NCBI RefSeq assembly: GCF_050613145.1
Contig: NZ_CP192507.1
Span: 1,426,001 to 1,490,000 of the forward strand
Source of the DNA: Lysinibacillus_B sp050613145
Lineage (GTDB): Bacteria; Bacillota; Bacilli; Bacillales_A; Planococcaceae
Direction: 5' to 3'
DNA length: 64,000 nucleotides
This document shows positions 25,133 through 33,778 of the stretch, piece after piece (the first letter of the stretch is position 1; every line of letters begins with the position of its first letter). A model generated the notes under the pieces. It did no database searches and had not been told where the DNA came from. It saw nothing but the letters and a program-made list of their open reading frames with translations. A program made the position numbers and the translations under genes.

Positions 25133-25870
25133 TTACCCTAAAAATTGTTTGATCGCTTTTAAAAATGCCTTGTCATCTTCAAGCATACCGATATGTCCGG
25201 TATTTGTGACGATTTTCTGGACGGCAATATTGTCCGTTTCTATTGGTGAAACAATCGTATCCTGTTGTCCTTCAATGACAAGGATTGGTGTAGATGTTTC
25301 ATGGAGTAGCTGTGTTTGATTTGGGCGCTCTTTCATTGCTTGTAATGCTGCGATTAGCCCTTCTTCGGTTGCTTTGTAAGCGATAGTACGAGCAAACTCG
25401 ATACTTTCATTAGCTGCTTCTTTACTAAAAAATGCATCAATACTATTGTCTACAAATGCTTTTACACCGTTTTGTTCAATCGTTTTCATTTGTTCATCCC
25501 GCTTGTTCTGTGTTTCAGCTGAATCAGGGGAAGCTGAGGAATAAGCTAAAATCAGTTTGTCTATTTTCGCCATATTACGCTCCAGTGTAGCAAGTGCGAT
25601 ATAGCCGCCCATAGAATGTCCGAGCCATGCGGCATTCGCGATTTTTTCTTGTGCTAATACGTTGACAATCGCTTGTGCATAGTCGTATATCGTATAATTT
25701 TCTTGTTCCATTTTACTTTTTCCATGCCCAGGTAAATCAATTAGAATTAACTCATAGTGTTGTTGTAGTTCTTCCATGACTTTATTAAAAATAGTTATAT
25801 CTCCTAAAAAACCATGAACAATTACAAGCGTTTCATCGCCGCTTCCTTTCAGTTCATAATGCAACATCAA
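25133..25870 (-). CDS. Alpha/beta hydrolase (MenH-like)
   Basis: Complete triad: nucleophile in WLGHSMGGY near residue 87, acid in EGQQDTIV near 205 and histidine in TNTGHIGML near 228; oxyanion loop VHGFLGD near 20. The size (about 245) and the PGHGKS motif near 49 resemble MenH (menaquinone synthesis), but there are no men genes nearby, so the substrate is open. GGAGGT precedes the ATG on the minus strand. Confidence 0.75.
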   Translation of the reverse strand: MMLHYELKGSGDETLVIVHGFLGDITIFNKVMEELQQHYELILIDLPGHGKSKMEQENYTIYDYAQAIVNVLAQEKIANAAWLGHSMGGYIALATLERNMAKIDKLILAYSSASPDSAETQNKRDEQMKTIEQNGVKAFVDNSIDAFFSKEAANESIEFARTIAYKATEEGLIAALQAMKERPNQTQLLHETSTPILVIEGQQDTIVSPIETDNIAVQKIVTNTGHIGMLEDDKAFLKAIKQFLG

Positions 25871-26057
25871 GATAACCTCCCATAATCTTTTTCGTTAGTG
25901 TTTCCTTCTTGCATCAATAATTTAAACGTATTATCGATTTTTACGATTGTTTTTAGCACAAAAAAGTATAAATAAAAGACGGAATTTTTAGGTAATGGTG
26001 TTTTTCACGTATTATTTTTGTGCTATAGTGAGTACACAAGAAAGAGAGGGGCATTTT

Positions 26058-26372
26058 ATGACTACTTTTGATAACGTAACGTTACAAAAACAAGCAAATA
26101 TTTACTTTGACGGGAAAGTAACGAGTCGTACTGTAGTATTTGCAGATGGAACCAAAAAAACACTAGGTATTATGTTGCCCGGAGAATATGAATTTTCGAC
26201 AGGTTTAAAAGAGGAAATGGAAATTTTAGCAGGCAAGCTGTCGTATAAACTTCAAGGAGCAGAGTGGGAAACGATTGATGAAAGCGGTGTATTTTACGTA
26301 CCAGCTAACAGCTCCTTCCAACTAAAAGTAGAAACCGTAACAGATTACTGTTGCTCTTATTTAGCTGAATAA
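26058..26372 (+). CDS. ppnP: Pyrimidine/purine nucleoside phosphorylase PpnP (DUF1255)
   Basis: A 104-residue cupin-fold protein: VTLQKQANIYFDGKVTSRTV at the N-terminus and LGIMLPGEYEFSTGLKEEMEILAG in the middle match PpnP/YaiE, which phosphorolyses many nucleosides. The start ATG 26058 follows AAGAGAGGGG. Monocistronic, with a TATAGT -10-like hexamer about 40 bp upstream and a terminator after the gene. Confidence 0.88.
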   Translation: MTTFDNVTLQKQANIYFDGKVTSRTVVFADGTKKTLGIMLPGEYEFSTGLKEEMEILAGKLSYKLQGAEWETIDESGVFYVPANSSFQLKVETVTDYCCSYLAE

Positions 26373-26375
26373 TAC

Positions 26376-26413
26376 ATAAAAAATGGTACGCGAAAAAGCG
26401 CACCATTTTTTTG
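26376..26413. terminator. Bidirectional terminator
   Basis: Stem AAAAAATGGT / ACCATTTTTT with an inner CGC/GCG, between convergent ppnP and a lipoprotein gene. Confidence 0.85.
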
Positions 26414-26438
26414 TTAAAGCAATTATAGGGATTTTATG

Positions 26439-27299
26439 TTAAAAACTTAATTCCTGTGCATTGTCAAGTACGTCTTGTGGAATGGTAATGCTGTCAATAG
26501 AGTTGAAATCATAATAATCAATAGTGGAGCTTTGGTCGATTTTCATTGTCATGTCTTCCACATTCATTGTCATCACCATATCCATCACCATATTCGTTAA
26601 GTCGAATGTCTCTTTATCAATTGTGAGTACGTATTTTGCATTTTCAATTTTTGTTCCCTCTAAACCAGTCGTTAATTCTTCAGGTGTTTCTCCTAGTGTG
26701 GACTGTATTTGTTCAAGTAAAAAGTTCATAAATTTGTCACCTTCAGCATTTAGCGTTAAAATGAAATTATCATCCGTTTGTTCGAAGGTGAAATCCTTTA
26801 CAAATTGTTCAAGTTGACGTAATTGTTCAGCTGCATCGTTTTGCATCATACCAGCCTGACCTAGAATGGCTTCGTATTGCTCGCTTGGCATTTTAAACCA
26901 TCCACCCATTGTTTCTTCATATATATAAAAACCGTCTTTTTCTGTCATATACATTTTAAGTGGCATTTTCATTTCTTCGCCAGATTCAGAATCAACCATA
27001 GCTGTTGTTCCTTCAGCGTATAGTTGAATGGGATCGACAACTGTCTCCATTGTCATTTCGGAATTAGATGTCATGGCGAATGATTCATCACCCATTGACG
27101 TTTCCATCTCTTGAGAAATTTGCATATCTGCTTTTACACTTTTCATTTCTTGTTGACGTTCGATTGTTTTTTCAAATACTTGCTCTAATGTTAAGTCAGA
27201 AGTTTTTGATGTATTGTCTTGAACTGTTGCTGTACTACCACATCCAGCAACAAGTACAGCTGATCCAACAGCCATGCCGATAAATAACTTTTTCTTCAT
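26439..27299 (-). CDS. Lipoprotein, DUF6612-like
   Basis: The signal peptide MKKKLFIGMAVGSAVLVAGC ends in a lipobox (VAGC). The mature protein (about 265 residues) is rich in methionine and acidic residues and predicted to be mostly beta, with AVDPIQLYAEGTTAM-like and YVLTIDKETFDLTNM repeats. This layout resembles the LolA/LppX-like fold of DUF6612 lipoproteins of Bacilli. Function unknown. GGAGAT precedes the ATG. Confidence 0.75.
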   Translation of the reverse strand: MKKKLFIGMAVGSAVLVAGCGSTATVQDNTSKTSDLTLEQVFEKTIERQQEMKSVKADMQISQEMETSMGDESFAMTSNSEMTMETVVDPIQLYAEGTTAMVDSESGEEMKMPLKMYMTEKDGFYIYEETMGGWFKMPSEQYEAILGQAGMMQNDAAEQLRQLEQFVKDFTFEQTDDNFILTLNAEGDKFMNFLLEQIQSTLGETPEELTTGLEGTKIENAKYVLTIDKETFDLTNMVMDMVMTMNVEDMTMKIDQSSTIDYYDFNSIDSITIPQDVLDNAQELSF

Positions 27300-27492
27300 A
27301 TAAATCCATCTCCTTTAATTTAGTTCAATCTTATATACGGATAGAATGTGGAAAAAGTTTCAAAAAAATAAAAAGCATAATATTTTTTTATTTGGGCATA
27401 CCGTATGTCGAAGGAGAAATTATTGCATAAACTGTTTGAAAGTTAGAAAAACAGGGTAATAAATTGATGTCTTTTGGAAGGAGAGCTGAGAA

Positions 27493-27681
27493 ATGAAAGA
27501 TAGTCTAGCATGTTTAATCATAGGGGGAATTGTCTTAAGTGTAAGTATTGTTTTATTATTACTTCATTATATTGTCCCGGGTATTATTCTGTTTAGTCTA
27601 GCATCCATTTTATTTGTATGTAGTAGCTTGTTAGTAAGAGCTCATGGAGAACATGTATTTGATCGGCGTTCACGTATTTAA
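27493..27681 (+). CDS. Small two-helix membrane protein
   Basis: The 62-residue protein has two adjacent hydrophobic helices (LIIGGIVLSVSIVLLLLHYIV and ILFSLASILFVCSSLLV) and a positively charged tail RRSRI. GGAAGGAGAG lies before the ATG. Family not recognised. It precedes the VWA-like gene by about 70 bp. Confidence 0.6.
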   Translation: MKDSLACLIIGGIVLSVSIVLLLLHYIVPGIILFSLASILFVCSSLLVRAHGEHVFDRRSRI

Positions 27682-27752
27682 AAGAAGCAACTGTAGATGC
27701 CATGCTTGTACAAGTTTATTTGATGAATTAATAACTCCATTTTGAACATAAG

Positions 27753-28451
27753 GTGTGTGACAATAAAGTGAGGACATTATTTTACGATGATGTGTACCAT
27801 TTTTTATATAGCAGTAAAATGTTTCAGCAACTAACGGAAGAAGAACAACAAGCATTTTTACAGCAGTTTGCAAACGATGCACAATTTAGAACAGCGCTGG
27901 CCACTGCTGCAGATTTTCAAACTCGTATAAGGAAAATAGCAGCTGTCGTAACGGAAGGAGATGCTACATATGAACCGTTCCGACAAAAGTTGGATGTCAT
28001 TGCCCCATTAATCATAGGGCTAGATACATCACGAGCCATGGGGAGTTTTGGAATTCAAGCACAAGGATTAATGTTCCCGCTTTTAGAATTATGTGCGATA
28101 CAGCAACGGGATTGCATTGTGCTCACAGAAGATGAGCAATTTTTATTTCCGCATGGAAGCCTTTTAACAACCGCCGTCAAAGGTGTGCAGCATATAAAAG
28201 TAAAAGAACATACCAATATGGCAGAGCTTTATAAGCAAGCACTTCATCTTTTTGATCAACACGAGGCGAAGCGAGGCGGAGAATTTCTATTGATAACGGC
28301 TAATGAATTTGAACCGTCCGCAATTTTAGAAGAAGTTATTCATGAATTACAATTGCGCCGTATTGAGCTTTCAGCGATTGTGTTAGATGAAAAACAATTT
28401 GAAGCATCACCTCTTTTATTTTTAGATAAAGTGTTTTTCCCGAATGCTTAA
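27753..28451 (+). CDS. Protein with VWA-like C-terminal domain
   Basis: A 232-residue protein. Residues 1-85 are helical. From about residue 88, LIIGLDTSRAMGSFGIQAQGL and then CAIQQRDCIVLTEDEQFLFP resemble the first strands of a von Willebrand A domain of the CoxE/YehP kind (LDTSGSM...). The MIDAS DxSxS is only partly kept (DTSRA). The frame starts at GTG 27753 without a convincing ribosome site; GTG 27768 is another option. Its partner, usually an MoxR ATPase, is not nearby. Confidence 0.55.
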   Translation: MCDNKVRTLFYDDVYHFLYSSKMFQQLTEEEQQAFLQQFANDAQFRTALATAADFQTRIRKIAAVVTEGDATYEPFRQKLDVIAPLIIGLDTSRAMGSFGIQAQGLMFPLLELCAIQQRDCIVLTEDEQFLFPHGSLLTTAVKGVQHIKVKEHTNMAELYKQALHLFDQHEAKRGGEFLLITANEFEPSAILEEVIHELQLRRIELSAIVLDEKQFEASPLLFLDKVFFPNA

Positions 28452-28639
28452 AATCTGAACGATAATAGTAAATTAAATTTTTACAAAGGCAGTCTCATTT
28501 GTCATGCTTTGACAGGTGATTAGACGTAAATAGCATTTATTGTTGTGTACGAACCATTTACACTAAATCTTTTTCGTTCCCTTTATAAATAGTTTGAATA
28601 ATAAGAAACTTTATATTAAAATAAGTTGTAAGTAAAAGC

Positions 28640-28930
28640 GATAATGAAAAATAGTAGTGTTATAGGAAGCTAAAGAGAGCTAGCGGTTGGTGGAAGCTAG
28701 TGCAGATTATAGCATGAATGGGTTTTCTAGCTGCGAGGAGGAAATGCCTTGCCGTTACGCTCACGTTACGAGCATAAAAGTGGACTACTTTTAGCGGACA
28801 GGTACATCATAGCGATCCGCATAAGTAAAGATACCACCTCGCCTTAGGTTGGTGGATTGGTGTTTTTCTAAGTAGTCAATGAAGGTGGCACCACGGCTCT
28901 CCGTCCTTTAACGCGGAGGGCCTTTTTGTA
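28640..28930 (+). promoter_or_regulatory. tRNA-Trp T-box leader of trpEG
   Basis: The leader has the stem I landmarks AGAGAG...GGTTGGTGGAAGCTAG (28674-28699) and a specifier region GAATGGG with UGG (Trp) at 28719-28721. The T-box AAGGTGGCACCACG is at about 28882-28895. The bulge UGGC would pair with a GCCA acceptor end, consistent with a G discriminator base. The terminator GGCTCTCCG...CGGAGGGCC with five T ends at 28927. Uncharged tRNA-Trp should favour antitermination and expression of trpE. Confidence 0.9.
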
Positions 28931-28960
28931 TGCAAAATTAGCTGAGAGAGGATAGTTGAG

Positions 28961-30346
28961 ATGACAGTTGAGACAAAAGATTATGTAGTGCGGACAATTC
29001 AAGGTGATACATTAACACCTATTTCCATTTTTAATGCACTACAAGGTGAGCACAAAGTTTTATTTGAATCGAATACGAAATATGAAGAGAGTGGACGTTA
29101 TTCGTTTATCGCTGTAAATCCAATTGCTGAATTGAAAGGCGGTAAGACGACGTGTACCTATACACAAAATAGTGAAACGACTGATTTTAATATATCGGTA
29201 TTAGAACAGCTAAAAAAATGTCTCCCAATGCGCACAGGCGATTATCCATTTGCTTTCTTTGGTGGGGCTATTGGTTATTTCGGATATGAGACGGCTTTTC
29301 ATTTTGAACGCATTGGTGAAATCGTGAATGATGTGTATGATATGCCGGATGTCCATGTATTTTTCTATGATACATTTATCGTGATTGATCATTTGCTGCA
29401 AACTGTAACGGTGGCAGCGATTGATTTATTCCAAACAGGTAGAACACAAGAGGATATGGAACGAGCGATTGCGCAAATTGAAGCGCAGTTAAATACACCA
29501 CAAGTACAATCCATTCAAGAACCACCAGCGATTTCATTCCAAACAACGATTGAAAAACAGCGCTTTATCGAAATGGTTGAAACGGCAAAAGAACATATTC
29601 GTAATGGGGATATTTTTCAAGTAGTGTTATCTCAAACATTCGAGGCACAGTTCAACGACAATCCATTTGGGTTGTATCGAAAATTACGTGCCAATAATCC
29701 ATCTCCATATATGTTTTATGTGGAGTTTGGTGGTTATACGATTTTAGGCACATCTCCGGAAAGTTTAGTGAAAGTTCAACATGGTGTTGTTACGACAAAT
29801 CCGATTGCAGGTACGAAGCCGCGCGGGAAAACAAAAGTAGAAGATGAAGCGATTGCAGCCGCATTATTGGCCGATGAAAAGGAAATTGCAGAGCACAAAA
29901 TGTTAGTTGATCTTGGACGCAATGATGTAGGGCGCGTGTCAAAAATTGGGTCTGTTCGTGTGACAAAATATATGAATATTGAGCGTTATAAATATGTCAT
30001 GCACATCGTATCGGAAGTGATTGGCGATTTACGAGAAGATGCACATGTGATCGATGTACTCGCATCGAGTTTGCCAGCAGGTACAGTATCAGGGGCACCG
30101 AAAATTCGTGCTATGCAAATTATTAATGCATTAGAGCAGAAAAAACGCGGTGTGTATGCCGGCGCGATTGGCTATATTTCCACAACAGGAAACATGGATT
30201 TAGCGCTTGCCATTCGTACAATGATTGTGAAAGACGGGAAAGCATATGTGCAGGCAGGCGCTGGCATTGTTTATGATTCTGTACCAGAGTCTGAATACGA
30301 AGAAACGTTAAATAAGGCGCGTGCATTGCTGGAGGTGCGAAAATGA
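28961..30346 (+). CDS. trpE: Anthranilate synthase component I
   Basis: Converts chorismate to anthranilate with ammonia from TrpG. The C-terminal chorismate-binding domain has FQVVLSQTF, GTSPESLVKV, PIAGTKPRG, KMLVDLGRNDVGRVS and TVSGAPKIRAMQII. The N-terminal domain includes LFESNTKYEESGRYSF, near the tryptophan feedback site. At 461 residues it is slightly short but complete. It overlaps trpG by 4 bp. A Trp T-box just upstream argues for TrpE rather than PabB. Confidence 0.93.
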   Translation: MTVETKDYVVRTIQGDTLTPISIFNALQGEHKVLFESNTKYEESGRYSFIAVNPIAELKGGKTTCTYTQNSETTDFNISVLEQLKKCLPMRTGDYPFAFFGGAIGYFGYETAFHFERIGEIVNDVYDMPDVHVFFYDTFIVIDHLLQTVTVAAIDLFQTGRTQEDMERAIAQIEAQLNTPQVQSIQEPPAISFQTTIEKQRFIEMVETAKEHIRNGDIFQVVLSQTFEAQFNDNPFGLYRKLRANNPSPYMFYVEFGGYTILGTSPESLVKVQHGVVTTNPIAGTKPRGKTKVEDEAIAAALLADEKEIAEHKMLVDLGRNDVGRVSKIGSVRVTKYMNIERYKYVMHIVSEVIGDLREDAHVIDVLASSLPAGTVSGAPKIRAMQIINALEQKKRGVYAGAIGYISTTGNMDLALAIRTMIVKDGKAYVQAGAGIVYDSVPESEYEETLNKARALLEVRK

Positions 30347-30912
30347 TTTTATTAATCGATAATTATGATTCATTCACTTATAATTTATACCATCAAATTG
30401 CCTCACAAGGACCAGAAGTAAAGGTCGTTCGTAATGATGCCTTAACAATTGAAGAGATTCGCAATATGAAGCCGGATGCGATTGTTTTATCACCAGGACC
30501 AGGTACACCAGCGGAGGCAGGTATGACGGTTGATATTATTCGTGAATTGCACACAGAGTTCCCTATTTTAGGCATTTGTCTTGGACATCAGGCAATTGGT
30601 GAGGCGTTCGGGGGAGATGTTGTCAGAGCTACTCATATTATGCACGGGAAAACAAGTACATTGACGTACGACAATCGCGGTTTATTTGAAAACTTTGCAG
30701 GTGAGGTTGAAGTGATGCGCTACCACTCGTTAATTATTGACCCGAAAACGCTACACGCTGACTTTGAAGTAATCGCAACATCGAGTGATGACGGTGAAAT
30801 TATGGCAATTCAACATAGGGCATATCCAGTCTTTGGTTTGCAATTCCACCCTGAATCGATTGGGACTGAAACAGGCCAAGAGATGGTAGCCGCATTTTTA
30901 AGACGAGTTTAA
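30343..30912 (+). CDS. trpG: Anthranilate synthase glutamine amidotransferase component
   Basis: Class I glutamine amidotransferase, 189 residues: DNYDSFTYNL at the start, VLSPGPGTP near 50, nucleophile in GICLGHQAIGE near 80 and the H-x-E pair in QFHPESIGT near 168. It delivers ammonia to TrpE and may serve PabB too. Start ATG overlaps the trpE stop. The genes trpDCFBA do not follow. Confidence 0.93.
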   Translation: MILLIDNYDSFTYNLYHQIASQGPEVKVVRNDALTIEEIRNMKPDAIVLSPGPGTPAEAGMTVDIIRELHTEFPILGICLGHQAIGEAFGGDVVRATHIMHGKTSTLTYDNRGLFENFAGEVEVMRYHSLIIDPKTLHADFEVIATSSDDGEIMAIQHRAYPVFGLQFHPESIGTETGQEMVAAFLRRV

Positions 30913-30923
30913 GAGGTGAGGAA

Positions 30924-31256
30924 ATGGAACGTGAAAAAATCGAAGTATTAAAGCAAGCACCGATGTCAGAAGTAACGGCCAATATAGCAATAATCCTGGA
31001 AGCGTTAAAAGATGATACGTTTCAACATACGGCTTTACAGTTGTTAGATCAAATTCCTACTGAAAGTACACCGTTTATTGAAGAAGGATTACTATCACAG
31101 GACAATGAATTGAAGCAAGTATTACTTGAGAAAGTTGTACCGAAGCTCCCGTTTTATTCGAAAATCGTTGTCGCAAACGCAGTCGAGCATATTGCGATGG
31201 CATCAGGGGACTTACAGCAGTTGGCAAAGGATGCGTTAAAAAGTTTTGAACCTTAA
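30924..31256 (+). CDS. Small helical protein at the end of the trpEG unit
   Basis: A 110-residue acidic, all-helical protein starting MEREKIEVLKQAPMSE. Pairs of helices (FQHTALQLLDQIPTES; LKQVLLEKVVPKLP) suggest a HEAT-like solenoid. AAGAGGTGAGG precedes the ATG, 11 bp after trpG, and a terminator follows, so it is the last gene of the T-box-controlled transcript. I do not recognise it and see no tryptophan-synthesis motif. Confidence 0.65.
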   Translation: MEREKIEVLKQAPMSEVTANIAIILEALKDDTFQHTALQLLDQIPTESTPFIEEGLLSQDNELKQVLLEKVVPKLPFYSKIVVANAVEHIAMASGDLQQLAKDALKSFEP

Positions 31257-31261
31257 AGTAG

Positions 31262-31298
31262 AAGGTATACGTGGAATGACGTATACCTTTTTATTTTT
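31262..31298 (+). terminator. trpEG operon terminator
   Basis: Stem AAGGTATAC / GTATACCTT followed by T-rich sequence. Confidence 0.85.
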
Positions 31299-31358
31299 TG
31301 GAAATTTTGAGTCCTAGCTGTCACTTATTCCGTATAAGGAGTGAAAGAGGTGTAGTCA

Positions 31359-31856
31359 ATGATTGAGGAGTTAATCGATACATATAGTGATTATTTATAT
31401 CGTATCGCTTTTATTTATACAAAAGATGAGAAGGTTGCGGAAGAAGTTGTACAAGATGTTTTTTGGAAGTACTATCAAACACAGCAATATGATGGGCGAG
31501 CTTCGATGAAAACCTATTTAACGAAAATGACGATTAATCGTAGCTATGATTATTTACGGAGTTGGAAAACACGAAAAAATCAATTTTTTGAATCGTTTAC
31601 GCAGGCACAGCGAGCGACAGAAAGTATGATTTTACAACGAGAAGAACGTGGTGAGATTACGGCGGCGGTATTGAAACTACCAGTGAAATATCGTGAAGTT
31701 TTACTGTTGTATTATTATGAAGACATGCAGGTAAAGGAGATTGCGCAATTACTCGGTATAGTGGAATCTACTGTGAAAACAAGGTTACAACGTGCGCGTA
31801 CTAAGCTGAAGGAAAACTTGCCACAAAATGAATGGGAGGTGCTACGTGATGCATAA
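31359..31856 (+). CDS. ECF-type RNA polymerase sigma factor
   Basis: A 165-residue sigma-70 family protein: region 2 (LYRIAFIYTKDEKVAEEVVQDVFWKYY) at residues 13-40 and region 4 (LPVKYREVLLLYYYEDMQVKEIAQLLGIVESTVKTRLQR in part) near 108-145. ECF factors respond to envelope or other stress and are held by a cognate anti-sigma factor. The next gene overlaps by 8 bp and encodes a membrane protein, the likely regulator. Confidence 0.88.
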   Translation: MIEELIDTYSDYLYRIAFIYTKDEKVAEEVVQDVFWKYYQTQQYDGRASMKTYLTKMTINRSYDYLRSWKTRKNQFFESFTQAQRATESMILQREERGEITAAVLKLPVKYREVLLLYYYEDMQVKEIAQLLGIVESTVKTRLQRARTKLKENLPQNEWEVLRDA

Positions 31857-32700
31857 AAAATGGCAACAAGAATTAAATAAAATGAAGCTAACACCACTGC
31901 AAAAAGAACGCGTGAAAGAGAGAGTAAAACAGCCTTCGGTAAATAGAAGAAAATCATTTGTGCCAATTATCGGACCAGCATTTGGTATGCTTGCTGTATT
32001 TTTAATCTGGCTTAATATACAAGATGGTACCAATTATAAAACAGCGAGCCAGGATATTAAGAAGGAAATCACATACCAGTCACTAAATTTGGAAATAACA
32101 TTGTGGGTTACGGCTACGCTCGTATTACTGATGGCCAGTTATGTGCTTTTTATTTTGAATTGTTTAAAAGTAAAGCGTTGGCAACACAGTCCTTTTATTC
32201 AAAAAGTACAGCTTATGTTAAAATCATGGAAAATTATTTGGCTAGTATTTAGTGTATTATTATTACAAGCAATTGTTTGGCTAGGTGTATTTTATTTACC
32301 TTATCGATTGTTATTTGTGCAAGCGATTTTTAGTATCTTTTTAATCACGTTAATACTATTGCTTCAAATTTATTGGACACGTGATTTACTTCAAGCACAT
32401 TGTCCGCACTGTGGTGAAGTGTTTACAAGAAAACAAGCACGTAAAAAGGCGACAATGGCATTTAGAGAAACGTGCGATGCATGTGGAGAGTTAGTTTATC
32501 CAGATCGTAAAGTAACGCAAAAACAAGCACCGTTTTATCTGATTGCGCCGATTTGTATTACCCTACAATGGACAGGAATCCATGGTGTATATACGTTGGG
32601 CATTTTAATTATTACGGCTATTTTTTCTGTTTTTTTCATAGCGCCTTATATGACGCAATTTACGAAAGAAAGTGAAGAACAGCAACCTCCTTTATGGTAA
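31849..32700 (+). CDS. Membrane protein, probable anti-sigma factor with zinc ribbon
   Basis: A roughly 283-residue protein: a charged 40-residue cytoplasmic start (MHKKWQQELNKMKLTPLQKERVKERVKQ in part), then about four membrane helices in two pairs, a CPHCGEVF...CDACGELV zinc ribbon near residues 185-215, and two last helices. The overlap with the sigma gene supports an anti-sigma role. It is not a standard ZAS-domain protein, so the assignment is from context. The start ATG 31849 follows GGGAGGTG. Confidence 0.65.
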   Translation: MHKKWQQELNKMKLTPLQKERVKERVKQPSVNRRKSFVPIIGPAFGMLAVFLIWLNIQDGTNYKTASQDIKKEITYQSLNLEITLWVTATLVLLMASYVLFILNCLKVKRWQHSPFIQKVQLMLKSWKIIWLVFSVLLLQAIVWLGVFYLPYRLLFVQAIFSIFLITLILLLQIYWTRDLLQAHCPHCGEVFTRKQARKKATMAFRETCDACGELVYPDRKVTQKQAPFYLIAPICITLQWTGIHGVYTLGILIITAIFSVFFIAPYMTQFTKESEEQQPPLW

Positions 32701-32722
32701 AATTTACGTGGAGGGGATGAAG

Positions 32723-33109
32723 ATGGATCGTTTTCAAAAGGGATTAGAAACGATGAAAGACTATGTGACAGAGGATGCGCTCAAGCAAATGGTCCAATCG
32801 GATGCTTTAGCAGATATCGCGCCAGATTTGCGCAAAATGATTGTCGAGTTCGCGTACGGAGATATTTATTCACGTGAAGGGTTAGGCAAGAAAAAGCGTG
32901 CGCTCGTTGTCATTACAGCCGTTGTCACACAAGGGGCTGCACCGCAAACGAAAACACATATTACGCGCGGTTTACATGCAGGGTTAACACCAAAGGAAAT
33001 TGTCGAGGCATTATTACAGCTTGTGCCGTATATCGGTTTCCCGCGTGTACAAAATGCGCTAACTATTGCGCAAGAAGTATTCCGTGAGAAAAAATTAACA
33101 GTGAAATAA
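32723..33109 (+). CDS. Carboxymuconolactone decarboxylase family protein
   Basis: A 128-residue helical protein of the CMD/AhpD superfamily: AFGDIYSREGL-like segment (EFAYGDIYSREGLGKKKR), TRGLHAGLTPKEIVEALLQLVPYIGFPRVQNAL near 85-115, as in 4-carboxymuconolactone decarboxylase. There is no CxxC, so it is not AhpD-like in chemistry. The start ATG 32723 follows GGAGGGG. It lies 22 bp after the anti-sigma gene, probably cotranscribed. Confidence 0.85.
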   Translation: MDRFQKGLETMKDYVTEDALKQMVQSDALADIAPDLRKMIVEFAYGDIYSREGLGKKKRALVVITAVVTQGAAPQTKTHITRGLHAGLTPKEIVEALLQLVPYIGFPRVQNALTIAQEVFREKKLTVK

Positions 33110-33112
33110 TGA

Positions 33113-33146
33113 AAAGGCGAGGTTGTCACTTAGCAACCTCGCCTTA
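33113..33146 (+). terminator. Terminator-like hairpin
   Basis: Stem AAGGCGAGGTTG with its complement around TCACTTAG; the T tail is poor. Confidence 0.6.
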
Positions 33147-33267
33147 GACTGTTGACAAACGCTTTCATCCTACGTTGCTTGCTTCGCTCGTCCGCTCATG
33201 AACTTAGGTTCTATTCGCGTCTTCGCTCGGCTACGCGCCTTGTCTGTCAAGCGTTTTCAAGACAGTC
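33147..33267. repeat. Inverted-repeat-bounded intergenic element
   Basis: About 120 bp whose ends are imperfect inverted repeats: GACTGTTGACAAACGCTT on the left and, read from the other strand, GACTGTCTTGAAAACGCTT on the right. The interior is GC-rich with CGCTCG motifs and no gene. It lies between convergent genes. Confidence 0.5.
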
Positions 33268-33307
33268 TGCAGATTTTATTATTTTTAAGTTTTACCTAAA
33301 AATAGTA

Positions 33308-33778
33308 TTATAAATACTTTTCAATTTCTTTTTCGAATTTTGTTGGTTTATCTGTTGGGCCGAATCGTTTAATAATGTTCCCTTGTTTATCGACTAAAAA
33401 CTTTGTGAAATTCCATTTTACCTTTTTCCCAAGTAGCCCTTTTGTTTCTTCTGTTACGAGCTTGAATAGCGGGTGGGCATCTTCACCGTTTACTTTGACA
33501 ATTTCATGCATCGGAAATGTCACGCCGTATGTTAAACGGCATGCTTGTGAGGCTTGATCGGCAGTACCGACTTCTTGTTTAAATTGATTGGATGGAAAGC
33601 CAAGTACAACAAAATCATGGTCTGCATATTTTTTATATAATGCTTCTAACGCTTCAAATTGCCCGACTAAGCCACATTTCGTCGCCGTATTCACGATGAG
33701 CATTGTTTTTCCTTTGTAACGTTCTAGTGTATATGTTTCCCCAGTATCCGTTGTTACGTTAATATTATAAATTGACAT
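33308..33778 (-). CDS. gpx: Glutathione peroxidase family peroxidase
   Basis: Thiol peroxidase of the GPx family, 156 residues. The active cysteine is in NTATKCGLVGQFE near residue 35 (Cys, not Sec), the Gln in FPSNQFKQE near 65, and the Trp-Asn in KVKWNFTKFLVD near 125. Such bacterial enzymes usually use thioredoxin. Its start overlaps the stop of the OhrR-like gene, making a regulator-peroxidase operon. Confidence 0.93.
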   Translation of the reverse strand: MSIYNINVTTDTGETYTLERYKGKTMLIVNTATKCGLVGQFEALEALYKKYADHDFVVLGFPSNQFKQEVGTADQASQACRLTYGVTFPMHEIVKVNGEDAHPLFKLVTEETKGLLGKKVKWNFTKFLVDKQGNIIKRFGPTDKPTKFEKEIEKYL

